This document shows positions 1 to 8,337 of a stretch of 64,000 bases of DNA, piece after piece (within the stretch, counting starts at the first letter, position 1; every line of letters begins with the position of its first letter). The translations under genes were made by a program, and so were the position numbers. The DNA lies in assembly GCA_963760125.1 (NCBI GenBank), contig CAVXBV010000009.1, positions 62,001 to 126,000 on the forward strand, read 5' to 3'. The notes beneath the pieces are model-generated. The model was given only the letters and a program-made list of their open reading frames with translations, did not search any database and was not told the origin of the DNA. This DNA comes from RYN-111 sp963760125 (lineage in GTDB: Bacteria; Actinomycetota; Actinomycetes; Mycobacteriales; SCTD01).

Positions 1-1848
1 CGCCACCAGCGTGCCCGAACCCGGGCCGTCGAGCCGCACGGTCACGGTGAAGGTCCGGTTGGCGATGAGCTGCTGGCAGCGCCACCGCTCGAGGGTCGGC
101 GTACCGGGCAGCACGGTCACCGTCTCGGCGTAGACCTGGGACCGCTCGGGGCGGACCAGGAACTTCACGCCGCAGCCCTCGTCGAGCGGGTAGACCTGGT
201 TCGCCTGGGCAGCGGCCTCCCACGCGTCCGCGAGCTCGCGGACCTTCTCCGGGTGCTCGGCCGCGACGTTCGTCGTCTCGGTCGGGTCGGACGCCAGGTC
301 GTAGAGCTCCCACTCCGCGTCGGTGAACGGGGTGAAGGGCCGGTGCAGCGTCACGGCCTCCCAGCCGTCCCGGTAGAAGCCGCGGTGGCCGACCATCTCG
401 TAGTGCTGCTCGCGGTGCTGGGAGGGTGCGTCGGCGGACGCGAGGGTGGGCGCGAACGACGTGCCCGCGACAGGGGTGAGGGGCGTGCCGTTCCGCTCGG
501 TCGGCGGCGCGACGTCCAGCAGGTCGAGCAGGGTCGGCAGGACGTCCGTCACGTGCGCGAACTGACGGCGAAGCTCCCCGGCCGCACCGCCGGGGGACGA
601 CAGGATCATCGGGACCGAGTGGCCGCCCTGATGGGTGTTGATCTTGTAGAGCCGGAACGGCGTCCCCGACGCCATCGCCCAGCCCCGGGGGTAGTGCGGC
701 ATGGTGGTCGGCCCGCCGATCTCGTCGAGCCGCGCGAGGTCGGCGTCGAGGTCGGTCGCGCCGAGCAGGTGCTGGTAGTACGCCGTCGTGCCCTCGGCCT
801 CTCCCTCGCGGGACGCGCCGTTGTCGCTGGTGAACAGCACGATCGTGTTGTCGAGCTCGCCGATCTCGGCCAGTCCGGCCATCAGTCGACCGAACTGCTC
901 GTCGACGTTGTGCACCATCGCGGCGTAGACCGCCATGTACTTGGCGAACAGCTCCTGCTGCTGCGACGGAAGGGCATCCCAGGCGAGCACGTCGTTACCC
1001 GGCTCGCTGTTGCGAGGAGGCAGGACGGTGTGCGACGGCACGACGCCCAGCTCCTTCTGCCGGGCGAACCGCTCCTCGCGCAGGGCATCCCACCCCTTGG
1101 CGTACTTCCCGTCGTACCGCGCGATGTCGTCGGCCTTGGCGTGCAGCGGTGCGTGCACGGCGCCGTGCGCGAAGTAGAGGAAGAACGGCCGGGTCGGGTC
1201 GCTCGCCTTGCCCGACCGGATCATCGTCAGTGCCTGGTCGGTGAGATCGTCGGTGAGGTAGTAGCCCTCTGGCCACTCGTCGACCTCCACCGGGGAGTTG
1301 TCCCGCAGCAGCCGGTGCGGGTGGTGCAGGTTGGTGAAGCCGTCGAGGAAGCCGTAGAACCGGTCGAACCCGCGCTGGCACGGCCAGGAGTGACGTGGGC
1401 CGGCCTCGCTGCAGTCGCTGTCCTTGGCCAGGTGCCACTTGCCCACCATGTACGTCGCCCAGCCGGCGTCCCGAAGAACCTCGGCCGCCGTCGCGACGCT
1501 CGTGCTCAGCTCCATGGCGTAACCGGGGAAGCCGGAGTCGGAGTGCGCGACGTGGCCGACGCCGGCCAGGTGCGAGTTGACGCCGGTCAGCAGCGCCGCG
1601 CGCGTCGGCGAGCACATCGGCGTGACGTGGAAGTTGGTGTACCGCAGACCACGGGTGGCCAGGGCGTCGAGGTTCGGCGTCTCGATCTCGCTGCCGTAGC
1701 AGCCCAGGTCCGCGAACCCCAGGTCGTCGGCGAGGACCACGACGACGTTGGGCTTGCCCCGGGCATCGGCGCGCGGCGGCCACCACGGCGCAGACCCCGC
1801 GACCGTCCGGCCGATCGTGCCCTCGAAGCCTTCGTACGGTTGCGTCAT
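1..1848 (-). CDS. Arylsulfatase-type sulfatase (3' end cut by window)
   Basis: Hydrolase of the sulfatase family, which cleaves sulfate esters with a formylglycine made from an active-site Cys. The motif CSPTR lies at residues 79-83, so Cys79 is the residue expected to be oxidised. The metal-site DD is at 41-42 (LADDLGF), GKWH at 136-139 and His232 sits in AVHAPLHA; a later FTSDNGAS fits the second metal cluster. 616 codons are visible and the C-terminus lies outside the window. No clear signal peptide is seen. ATG1848 was chosen because a TAGGTT -10 hexamer ends 6 nt before it, implying a leaderless mRNA, and an inverted repeat lies just upstream. The natural substrate cannot be inferred. 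A long plus-strand reading frame over the same DNA is a shadow. Confidence 0.9.
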   Translation of the reverse strand, partial: MTQPYEGFEGTIGRTVAGSAPWWPPRADARGKPNVVVVLADDLGFADLGCYGSEIETPNLDALATRGLRYTNFHVTPMCSPTRAALLTGVNSHLAGVGHVAHSDSGFPGYAMELSTSVATAAEVLRDAGWATYMVGKWHLAKDSDCSEAGPRHSWPCQRGFDRFYGFLDGFTNLHHPHRLLRDNSPVEVDEWPEGYYLTDDLTDQALTMIRSGKASDPTRPFFLYFAHGAVHAPLHAKADDIARYDGKYAKGWDALREERFARQKELGVVPSHTVLPPRNSEPGNDVLAWDALPSQQQELFAKYMAVYAAMVHNVDEQFGRLMAGLAEIGELDNTIVLFTSDNGASREGEAEGTTAYYQHLLGATDLDADLARLDEIGGPTTMPHYPRGWAMASGTPFRLYKINTHQGGHSVPMILSSPGGAAGELRRQFAHVTDVLPTLLDLLDVAPPTERNGTPLTPVAGTSFAPTLASADAPSQHREQHYEMVGHRGFYRDGWEAVTLHRPFTPFTDAEWELYDLASDPTETTNVAAEHPEKVRELADAWEAAAQANQVYPLDEGCGVKFLVRPERSQVYAETVTVLPGTPTLERWRCQQLIANRTFTVTVRLDGPGSGTLVA

Positions 1849-1854
1849 GTCCGC

Positions 1855-1875
1855 AACCTAGCGAGAACACGTTCT
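1855..1875 (-). promoter_or_regulatory. Sulfatase promoter with TetR-like operator
   Basis: On the minus strand TAGGTT (1860-1855) ends 6 nt before the sulfatase ATG. The inverted repeat AGAACACGTTCT (1864-1875) sits where the -10/-35 spacer would be. An AAC-nn-GTT core is typical of operators bound by TetR-family repressors. The regulator itself is not in this window. Confidence 0.5.
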
Positions 1876-1898
1876 AGCCGCGAGGCCCTGCTGTCGGC

Positions 1899-2186
1899 TC
1901 AACCGGGAGCGACGTCCACCAGCACCCTGGCCTGCGGGGCGCCGACCAGGGCAGGGGACGCCGCGGGGGTGGACCACACGTGCGCCCGCAGGAACGCGAG
2001 GAACGCCTCGGCCGTCTCGGTGGTCGGGAAGTCCAGGTCGATGACGACGTAGTGCGGGTCGTCCAACGGATGGCGGACGCGCTGCTGCTCGACGCCCGCC
2101 GCGGCGCGTGCCTCCGCGAACGCGTCGAAGGCCCCCTGCCAGGTGGTCAGGTCGGTGACGGCGTGCTCGATGTGCAGGGTCGCCAT
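1899..2186 (-). CDS. Small protein, possible dimeric alpha-beta barrel
   Basis: 95 residues, no signal peptide or membrane segment. The pattern of an N-terminal strand (MATLHIEHAV), a helix (TWQGAFDAFAEARAAAG), a VVIDLDF strand and a second helix ending in FLAFLRAHVW resembles the ferredoxin-like dimeric barrel of the antibiotic-biosynthesis-monooxygenase superfamily, but this is a fold guess without catalytic residues. The start is fixed by a GAGGAG Shine-Dalgarno before ATG2186. It is divergent from the LuxR-type regulator at 2287 across 100 bp, so it is a plausible target of that regulator. Function unknown. Confidence 0.6.
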   Translation of the reverse strand: MATLHIEHAVTDLTTWQGAFDAFAEARAAAGVEQQRVRHPLDDPHYVVIDLDFPTTETAEAFLAFLRAHVWSTPAASPALVGAPQARVLVDVAPG

Positions 2187-2274
2187 GGTGGCTCCTCGGT
2201 CGGTCGATGGGCTCGTCCCGACCGTAGGAGCGCACCTGAGGCTCCGGGAATCCCAGGATCCTGGGGTCTGCCCC

Positions 2275-2280
2275 TATGGT
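2275..2280 (+). promoter_or_regulatory. -10 element TATGGT, leaderless LuxR gene
   Basis: TATGGT fits TAnnnT and ends 6 nt before the GTG start at 2287, so transcription would begin at or next to the start codon. Confidence 0.45.
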
Positions 2281-2286
2281 CGCGAC

Positions 2287-3345
2287 GTGACGGTGACGGC
2301 CACGCTCGCGAACGTGGAGCGGCTGTGCGCGGACCCACCCGACTCGCGGCAGCTGCGGCTCCGCGTGCTGGAGCAGCTCCGCCGCCACCTCGACGTCGAC
2401 AGCCACGCCTGGCTGCTCACCGACCCGGAGACCTGGGTGGGGAGCTCGCCCCTGGCCGACGTGCCGTGGCTGGCCGACCTCCCGACGCACATCCGCCTGA
2501 AGTACGGCGCCGGGCACCACCGCTGGACACAGCTGGCCCCCGACGCGGTTGCTTCCGGACCGCCGGCCCCGAGCCCGGCCGACCCGGCCAGCGAGCAGTG
2601 GTGGGCGTTCTTGCAGGCGCGCGGGATCGGCGACGTGGCCTCGGTGGTGTTCGCCGACAGCTACGGCTGCTGGGGCTTCCTCGAGCTGTTCCGAGCCGCC
2701 GACAGGGGGCCGTTCACGTCGGCGGACCGCGCCGTGCTCCAGGCCTTCGCTCCCGTCGTCACCCGTGGTCTGCGCACCTCGCAGCGCCGCTGCTTCCCGG
2801 AGCAGACGACCGACGCGCGTGCGGCGCTGCGCGGTGGACCTGCCGCCCTCGTCCTGACGCCGGACCTGGTCGTGCTCGGGCAGACCGCGCAGTCGACCTC
2901 CTACCTCGCGGCGCTGGTGCCGGCCGGTCCTGAGCAGGCGGTCGTCCCCGCCGCTGCCTACAACGTCGCCGCGCAGCTGCTCGCCCGCGAGTCGGGCACC
3001 GACCCGCACCCGCCCACGGCGAGGATCCATCTCGGCGAAGGGGTGTGGCTGGCCCTGCGCGCTGCGCGGCTGGACGGTCCGGAGCCCGCAGGGGAGCGGG
3101 GGATCGCCGTGACGATCGAGCACTGCTCGGCCCAGGAGCGACTGGGGATGTACGTACGGGTGCACGGGTTGAGCGACCGGGAGACGGCCGTCGTCACCTG
3201 CGTCGCCGCAGGGCAGGGGACGCGCGAGATCGCCCTGCAGCTTCACCTGTCGCCGCACACCGTCCAGGACCACCTGAAGTCCGTCTTCGAGAAGACGGGC
3301 GTCCGCAGTCGGGCCGCCCTGCTCGCCCGTTGCTTCGGGACCTGA
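2287..3345 (+). CDS. LuxR-type transcriptional regulator with GAF-like N-terminus
   Basis: 352 residues. The last ~60 residues form a LuxR/FixJ winged-type helix-turn-helix (LSDRETAVVTCVAAGQGT, then LHLSPHTVQDHLKSVFEKTG), with the conserved D-R-E and HTV-x-H-L-K positions. The N-terminal ~190 residues look like a GAF-type sensory domain (ASVVFADSYGCWGFLELFR, then FTSADRAVLQAFAP). The reading frame is open further upstream, but GTG2287 is preferred because a TATGGT -10 lies 6 nt before it. It is divergent from the 95-residue gene at 1899-2186. The ligand is unknown. Confidence 0.85.
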   Translation: MTVTATLANVERLCADPPDSRQLRLRVLEQLRRHLDVDSHAWLLTDPETWVGSSPLADVPWLADLPTHIRLKYGAGHHRWTQLAPDAVASGPPAPSPADPASEQWWAFLQARGIGDVASVVFADSYGCWGFLELFRAADRGPFTSADRAVLQAFAPVVTRGLRTSQRRCFPEQTTDARAALRGGPAALVLTPDLVVLGQTAQSTSYLAALVPAGPEQAVVPAAAYNVAAQLLARESGTDPHPPTARIHLGEGVWLALRAARLDGPEPAGERGIAVTIEHCSAQERLGMYVRVHGLSDRETAVVTCVAAGQGTREIALQLHLSPHTVQDHLKSVFEKTGVRSRAALLARCFGT

Positions 3346-3374
3346 GGCCGCCACCACTCCCGTGCACGGCGTAC

Positions 3375-3380
3375 TAACGT
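3375..3380 (+). promoter_or_regulatory. -10 element TAACGT, leaderless M16 operon
   Basis: TAACGT ends 7 nt before GTG3388 and no Shine-Dalgarno is present between them. This is the only promoter-like site seen for the M16-M16-nudC operon. Confidence 0.5.
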
Positions 3381-3387
3381 CCCTGCG

Positions 3388-4722
3388 GTGCCGACCACCA
3401 AGCCCGCCAAGCCCGCCGGTCCCTCGTCTGCCGGGACGCACGACCTGACCTATCCGATCGTGCGGGAGACCCTGCGCAACGGGTTGCGGGTGATCGTGCT
3501 GCCGGACAAGACGAGCCCCGTCGTCGCGGTCGCCGTCTACTACGACGTGGGCATGCGCTCCGAGCCCGAGGGCCGCACCGGCTTCGCGCACCTGTTCGAG
3601 CACCTGATGTTCCAGGGTTCAGCGAGCCTGGGCAAGACCGAGCACTTCACCTACGTGCAAGGCGCGGGAGGGGTGCTCAACGGCTCGACCCACGTCGACT
3701 ACACGAACTACTACGAGGTGATGCCGAGCAACGCCACCGAGCTGGCGCTGTTCCTCGAGGCCGACCGGATGCGGTCGGTCGCCCTGACCCAGGAGAACCT
3801 GGAGAACCAGGTCGCCGTCGTCCAGAACGAGATCCGGGTCAACGTGCAGAACCGGCCGTACGGCGGGTTCCCCTGGCTCCAGCTGCCGCCGATCCTGTTC
3901 GACTCCTTCGCCAACACCCACGACGGCTACGGCTCGTTCGTGGACCTCGAGGCGGCCACGCTGGCCGATGCGCAGTCGTTCTTCGACCGCTACTACGCCC
4001 CCGCGAACGCTGTCCTGTCCGTCGCCGGTGACGTCGACCCCGAGCAGGTCCTCGGCTGGGCCGAGCAGCACTTCGGCGACATCCCCGCCCGCAAGGTCGC
4101 CCCGCCACCGCCGTTCACCGAGCCGCCCCTGACCGCGGAGCGTCGGGGAGTGGTGGAGGACCCCCTGGCCCCGGCCCCGGCGGTCGCGATCGCGTGGCGC
4201 ACCCCAGATCCCCAGCACCTGCCCGGCTACCTGCCGTACGTCGTGCTCGCCGAGGTCCTCACCGACGGCGATGCCGCCCGGCTGCAGGCACGGCTGCTGC
4301 TCAAGGACAGGATCGCGACCAGCATCGGTGGATACGTCGGCGTCATGGGCGACCCGCTGGACGCGCGGGACCCCACGCCGCTGATCCTCGAGGTGCACCA
4401 CCCCGCCGAGGTGCCGGCGCAGCAGGTCATCGACACCGTGCAGGAGGAGATCGACCGGCTCGCGGCCAACGGCCTCGACGCCGACGAGGTGCAGCGCACC
4501 GTGGCGCGCATGATCGCGCGCTACCTGCGCGAGGTCGACGCGGTGCTCGGGCGAGCCACCCACGCCGCGGTGTACGAGCAACAACGCGGCCACGGCGAGC
4601 TCCTCAACGAGCTGCCAGGGCTGCTGGCTGCCGTCACCCCGGCAGAGATCCAGCTCGCCGCGACGACGCTGCGCGCCGACAACCGCGCGGTGCTCGAGCT
4701 GCGCCCAGGAGGGAACGCCTGA
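3388..4722 (+). CDS. M16 zinc peptidase, catalytic subunit
   Basis: 444-residue member of the M16 (pitrilysin / processing-peptidase) family. The inverted zinc motif HLFEH is at residues 68-72, and the third zinc ligand Glu is expected in the conserved NEIR segment about 75 residues later. The usual two-lobed M16B architecture fits the length. The stop overlaps the ATG of the next gene (ATGA), which encodes a homologue lacking the zinc motif. Such pairs form heterodimers in which one subunit is catalytic and the other binds substrate. No signal peptide is visible, so action is probably cytoplasmic. GTG3388 is used because it directly follows a -10 hexamer. Confidence 0.92.
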   Translation: MPTTKPAKPAGPSSAGTHDLTYPIVRETLRNGLRVIVLPDKTSPVVAVAVYYDVGMRSEPEGRTGFAHLFEHLMFQGSASLGKTEHFTYVQGAGGVLNGSTHVDYTNYYEVMPSNATELALFLEADRMRSVALTQENLENQVAVVQNEIRVNVQNRPYGGFPWLQLPPILFDSFANTHDGYGSFVDLEAATLADAQSFFDRYYAPANAVLSVAGDVDPEQVLGWAEQHFGDIPARKVAPPPPFTEPPLTAERRGVVEDPLAPAPAVAIAWRTPDPQHLPGYLPYVVLAEVLTDGDAARLQARLLLKDRIATSIGGYVGVMGDPLDARDPTPLILEVHHPAEVPAQQVIDTVQEEIDRLAANGLDADEVQRTVARMIARYLREVDAVLGRATHAAVYEQQRGHGELLNELPGLLAAVTPAEIQLAATTLRADNRAVLELRPGGNA

Positions 4723-6074
4723 TGGGTGCCGTCATCCTCACCACCGCCCGACCGGTGCCGCCGTTGGCCAAGGCCCGCGCCCCGAAGCTGCCGACGGTGG
4801 GAGACGTCGTGCTCGCCAACGGGCTCCGACTGCTGACCGTGCGCCGTCCGGGGGTGCCGCTGGTCGAGCTGCGTCTGCGCATCCCGTTCGCGGCGCCGCG
4901 CGGCAAGACCGGGGCGACGCACGTCGCGCGCTCGACGCTGCTGGCGGACACGCTGCTGTCGGGCACGCACGACCGCGACGCCCACCAGATCGCGGTGGAC
5001 CTGCAGACCCTGGGCGGCCAGCTCTCGGCCAGTACGGACAGCGACCGGCTCGGCTTCGGCGGTTCCGTGCTGTCCTCCGGCCTCCCCGGCCTGCTGGGAC
5101 TCCTCGCCGAGGTCCTCACCGCCGCGAGCTTCCCCAAGCGCGAGGTCGAGGGGGAGCGCGAGCGCCTGGTGCAGGAGCTCGCCATCCACCGCAGCTCGCC
5201 GGGGGTCATCGCCCGCGAGCGACTGCTCTCCCGCATGTACGGCGACCACCCATATGCCCGTGACCTGCCCAGTGGCGAGGAGGTCGCCGACGTGAGGGCG
5301 CGACACCTGCGCGCCCTGCACGCCGAGCGGATCGTCCCGGCAGGCAGCACCTTGACCCTCGTGGGCGACATCTCACCCGCCCGTGCCCGCGGCCTGGTCG
5401 AGCAGGCGCTCGGCGACTGGACCGCCACGACGAAGGCCGTCCCGACGGCCCCCGTGCCGCCGCAGCCCGGTCGGACCGCCCTGCTGGTGGACCGCCCGGG
5501 TGCCGTGCAGACGACGATGCGCTTCGGCGGCGAGGGCCCCGACCGGTCGCACCCGCAGTACGCCGCCGCGGCCATGGCGAACATGGTCTTCGGTGGCTAC
5601 TTCAGCTCGCGCTGGGTCGCGAACATCCGCGAGGACAAGGGCTACACCTACAGCCCGCACTCGAGCTTCGACCACCCGAGCGCCGGGTCGCGCCTGGTCC
5701 TGGGCGCCGACGTCGCCACGGGCGTCACGGCACCCGCGCTGCTCGAGACGCTCTACGAGCTCGGCCGGCTCGCGACGGTCCCGGTCGCGCAGGACGAGCT
5801 CGACCGTGCCCGCCGCTACGCCACCGGGACGCTCGCCCTCGGTACGGCCTCCCAGGCTGGACTGGCCGGGCTGCTGTCCCAGCTCGCCGGCGCGGGCCTG
5901 AGCGTCGACTGGCTGCGGGAGTACCCCAAGGCGCTCGCTGCGGTCACGGTGGAGGACGTCCTGGCGGCCGGAGCCCAGTGGTTCGCCCCGACGGCACTGA
6001 CGCCCGTCCTGGTGGGGGACCGCGAGACGGTGGAGGCCTCGCTCGGCGCACTGGGCGCGCTCGAGCTCGGATGA
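4722..6074 (+). CDS. M16 peptidase-like, non-catalytic partner subunit
   Basis: 450 residues, homologous in layout to the preceding protein, but the HxxEH site is replaced by a sequence around THVARSTLLADTLL, so zinc cannot be bound in the usual way. The conserved Arg/Tyr substrate-binding pair in the C-terminal lobe is kept (SSRWVANIREDKGYTYS). It starts with ATG4722 overlapping the previous stop by 4 nt, indicating translational coupling and a 1:1 complex. The frame is open upstream, but that part is antisense to frame choice in the first subunit and is not coding. It ends in an ATGA overlap with nudC. Confidence 0.9.
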   Translation: MGAVILTTARPVPPLAKARAPKLPTVGDVVLANGLRLLTVRRPGVPLVELRLRIPFAAPRGKTGATHVARSTLLADTLLSGTHDRDAHQIAVDLQTLGGQLSASTDSDRLGFGGSVLSSGLPGLLGLLAEVLTAASFPKREVEGERERLVQELAIHRSSPGVIARERLLSRMYGDHPYARDLPSGEEVADVRARHLRALHAERIVPAGSTLTLVGDISPARARGLVEQALGDWTATTKAVPTAPVPPQPGRTALLVDRPGAVQTTMRFGGEGPDRSHPQYAAAAMANMVFGGYFSSRWVANIREDKGYTYSPHSSFDHPSAGSRLVLGADVATGVTAPALLETLYELGRLATVPVAQDELDRARRYATGTLALGTASQAGLAGLLSQLAGAGLSVDWLREYPKALAAVTVEDVLAAGAQWFAPTALTPVLVGDRETVEASLGALGALELG

Positions 6075-6934
6075 GCCTGCCGCGGGTCGGGGTACCTGCC
6101 CTCTCCCGCGCGCTGGTCGACCGTGACGCGGCCACGCGGGACGACGCAGCAGCCCTGGAGGCTGCCTGGGGGAACGCCTCCGTGCTCGTGGTCGACGAGC
6201 ACGGACGCGCTCTCGTCGACGGCACCGACCTGGTGCTGCTCGGGTCCGGCGACGTCCCGGACGGCGAGCGGTTCTACCTCGGGGCCCACGACGGGCAGGC
6301 CTACTTCGCCGTCGCTGGGGCCCTCCCGCGCCGGCTGGGCGCGCGCCCCCTGGGACTACGCGAGGTCGGGCACCTGCTCGGCGACCGTGACGCCGGGCTG
6401 CTCGTCCACGCCGTGGGGCTCGCGAACTGGCACGCCACCCATCCGCGCTGCTCGCGGTGCGGGGCGGCGACCGACGCGACCCGCGGCGGCTCGGTGCGGC
6501 GCTGTCCCGAGGACGGCAGCGAGCACTTCCCCCGCACGGACCCGGCCATGATCGTGCTGGTGACCGACGGCGGTGACCGCTGCGTGCTGGGCCGGCAGGC
6601 GATCTGGCCCGCCGGCCGCTACTCCACGCTGGCGGGGTTCGTCGAGCCGGGGGAGAGCGCGGAGCAGGCGGTGGTGCGCGAGGTCGGCGAGGAGACCGGT
6701 CTGGCGGTCCGGGAGGTGCGGTACGTCGCGAGCCAGCCCTGGCCGTTCCCGGCCAGTCTGATGCTCGGCTTCACCGCCGTGGTGGACGGCACCGCCGTAC
6801 CCGTCGCGCGGGACGGTGAGCTGGAGGACGCGCGCTGGTTCACGAAGACCGAGCTGCAGGACGGGACGGCGATGCTCCCGACCCCGGTGTCGATCGCCTA
6901 CAAGCTCATCACCGACTGGTTGTCTGACACCTGA
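6071..6934 (+). CDS. nudC: NADH pyrophosphatase NudC (Nudix)
   Basis: 287 residues. The family hydrolyses NAD(H) to NMN(H) and AMP and, in bacteria, can remove NAD caps from RNA. It has an N-terminal non-catalytic domain, a zinc ribbon (CSRCG, then RRCPEDGSEHFPRTDP), a full Nudix box starting GFVEPGESAEQAV and ending REVGEETGL, and the NudC signature SQPWPFPAS. The fourth zinc Cys is absent; only CxxC plus one Cys is present, so His or Asp may complete the site. It is translationally coupled (ATGA) to the M16 subunit upstream. Confidence 0.93.
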   Translation: MSLPRVGVPALSRALVDRDAATRDDAAALEAAWGNASVLVVDEHGRALVDGTDLVLLGSGDVPDGERFYLGAHDGQAYFAVAGALPRRLGARPLGLREVGHLLGDRDAGLLVHAVGLANWHATHPRCSRCGAATDATRGGSVRRCPEDGSEHFPRTDPAMIVLVTDGGDRCVLGRQAIWPAGRYSTLAGFVEPGESAEQAVVREVGEETGLAVREVRYVASQPWPFPASLMLGFTAVVDGTAVPVARDGELEDARWFTKTELQDGTAMLPTPVSIAYKLITDWLSDT

Positions 6935-6956
6935 GCCACAGGGGTACGTCGCACCG

Positions 6957-7757
6957 GTGACCACCGCCACCCAGCACGCCAAGGACGCCCACAACAGCGA
7001 CGCCGCCGAGTGGGGGGCGCGCGCCGGCATCGTGGCCCGGGGGCTGGTCTGGCTGGTGGTCGGCCTCCTCGCGGTCCGCGTGGGCCTCGGCGGTGGGGGA
7101 CGGGCCGACCGAGACGGGGCGCTGGCGGCGCTCAAGGACGGGCCGTTCGGCTCGGTGCTGCTGGTCGCCATGGCGGTCGCGTTCGCGGCGCACGCGGGCT
7201 TCCGGGTGCTGGACGCCTGGGTGGGGCACCGGGACGAGGACGACGACCGCAAGCGCCTGCTCAAGCGCGCCTGGTCGGGGTGCCGCGTCCTCGTCTACGG
7301 CTTCTTCGCCGTGAGCACCGTGACGTTCCTGCTCTCCGGGCCGGGGAGCGACGACGCCAGTGGCCCGACCGGACGGGTGATGGCCGCTCCCTTCGGCCGG
7401 ACCGTGGTAGGGCTGGTAGGGCTCGGCGTGGCCATCGGGGGTCTGGTGCAGGGGGTCCGGGGGGTCCGCACCGACTTCACCGGCAAGCTCGACATGCCTT
7501 CGGGCCGGATGGCCGGCGTCATCAAGGCGGCCGGCAGCGCGGGGCTGTGCGGTCGGGGGATCGTGTACGTCCTGATCGGCTCGTTCCTGGTCCAGGCGGC
7601 CGTGCGCTACGACCCGGAGAAGGCGAAGTCCCTCGACGACGCCCTCAAGACGCTCGCCGCCCAGCCGTTCGGCACGGTGATGCTGCTCGTCACCGCCGCC
7701 GGCCTGCTGTCCTTCGCGACCTGGTCGTTCCTCGAGGCGCGGTACCGCGACATCTGA
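6957..7757 (+). CDS. DUF1206 integral membrane protein
   Basis: 266 residues with about six hydrophobic segments arranged as three two-helix repeats, each starting with an A-R/G-x-G-I/V-x-x-x-x-x-G pattern (ARAGIVARGLVWLVVGLLA; SAGLCGRGIVYVLIGSFLV). This repeat pattern is that of DUF1206. Charged loops DEDDDRKRLLK separate repeats. GTG6957 follows the nudC stop by 22 nt with a weak TACGTC six bases upstream; it may be the last gene of the M16 operon. Function unknown. Confidence 0.85.
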   Translation: MTTATQHAKDAHNSDAAEWGARAGIVARGLVWLVVGLLAVRVGLGGGGRADRDGALAALKDGPFGSVLLVAMAVAFAAHAGFRVLDAWVGHRDEDDDRKRLLKRAWSGCRVLVYGFFAVSTVTFLLSGPGSDDASGPTGRVMAAPFGRTVVGLVGLGVAIGGLVQGVRGVRTDFTGKLDMPSGRMAGVIKAAGSAGLCGRGIVYVLIGSFLVQAAVRYDPEKAKSLDDALKTLAAQPFGTVMLLVTAAGLLSFATWSFLEARYRDI

Positions 7758-7758
7758 G

Positions 7759-8337
7759 TCACCAGCGCACGGCCGGACGCTTCGGGTCCTCCGCCCGTAC
7801 CAGCACGTCGGCCAGCTCGCCCGGGCGCACCTCGGCGTCGTACGTCGCGAACGCGGGCAGCTGCCAGGCCGGTACCTCGCGGCGCAGGAGGGCGGCGGGC
7901 GACAGGGCGACGTGCACGGTGAGCTCGGTCGGCAGGCCCAGGCCCTGCAGGAAAAGGCCGTGCACCAGCCGCACGCTGCGGTCGGGGAGGGGAACCAGCG
8001 AGGCGCGTGCCGAGCGGTCGCGGTCGACGTCCCAGAGGGCAGGGAGGTAGGCGTCGTCGCGGTCGAGCACCTCGCGGCGCAGGGCCGCGTGGTCGAGCCA
8101 GCCCTCCAGGAACGCCTGGGCGTCCTCGCGACCGTAGGTGAACCGCTCACCGGCGGGCCGGAAGTAGCCCTCGGCGGCGATCACGACCGGCACGCGGCCG
8201 AGGGTGGTGAGGGCCCCGGCCACGGCGTGGGCGAGTGCGCCGGTCGTCGCGCCGTCCAGCAGGACCCGCGGGGCGCCGACCAGGTCCGCCCGGTCGGCGA
8301 TGCCCTGCGCGAGGACGGCAGGAGTGACCGGGGTCAG
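7759..8337 (-). CDS. Uridine-kinase-like protein with degenerate P-loop
   Basis: 192 residues from CTG8337, or 154 from GTG8223. The segment RVLLDGATTGALAHAVAGAL aligns with the P-loop region of uridine-kinase/phosphoribulokinase-like proteins but lacks the GxxGxGK(S/T) lysine. Downstream features AEGYFRPAGERF, FLEGWLDHAALRREVL and the VHGLFLQG / LSPAALLRRE strands match actinobacterial uridine-kinase-family members. The coding pattern runs upstream of GTG8223 to a CTG that overlaps the stop of the ANTAR gene as CTGA, so the CTG start with coupling is preferred. Kinase activity is doubtful. It converges on the DUF1206 gene with a 1-base gap. Confidence 0.65.
   Translation of the reverse strand: MTPVTPAVLAQGIADRADLVGAPRVLLDGATTGALAHAVAGALTTLGRVPVVIAAEGYFRPAGERFTYGREDAQAFLEGWLDHAALRREVLDRDDAYLPALWDVDRDRSARASLVPLPDRSVRLVHGLFLQGLGLPTELTVHVALSPAALLRREVPAWQLPAFATYDAEVRPGELADVLVRAEDPKRPAVRW

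Noticed and set aside
253..2052. Plus-strand 599-codon frame over the sulfatase gene
   Set aside because: The minus strand has clear sulfatase motifs; this is a GC-rich shadow frame rich in Arg/Val with no domains.
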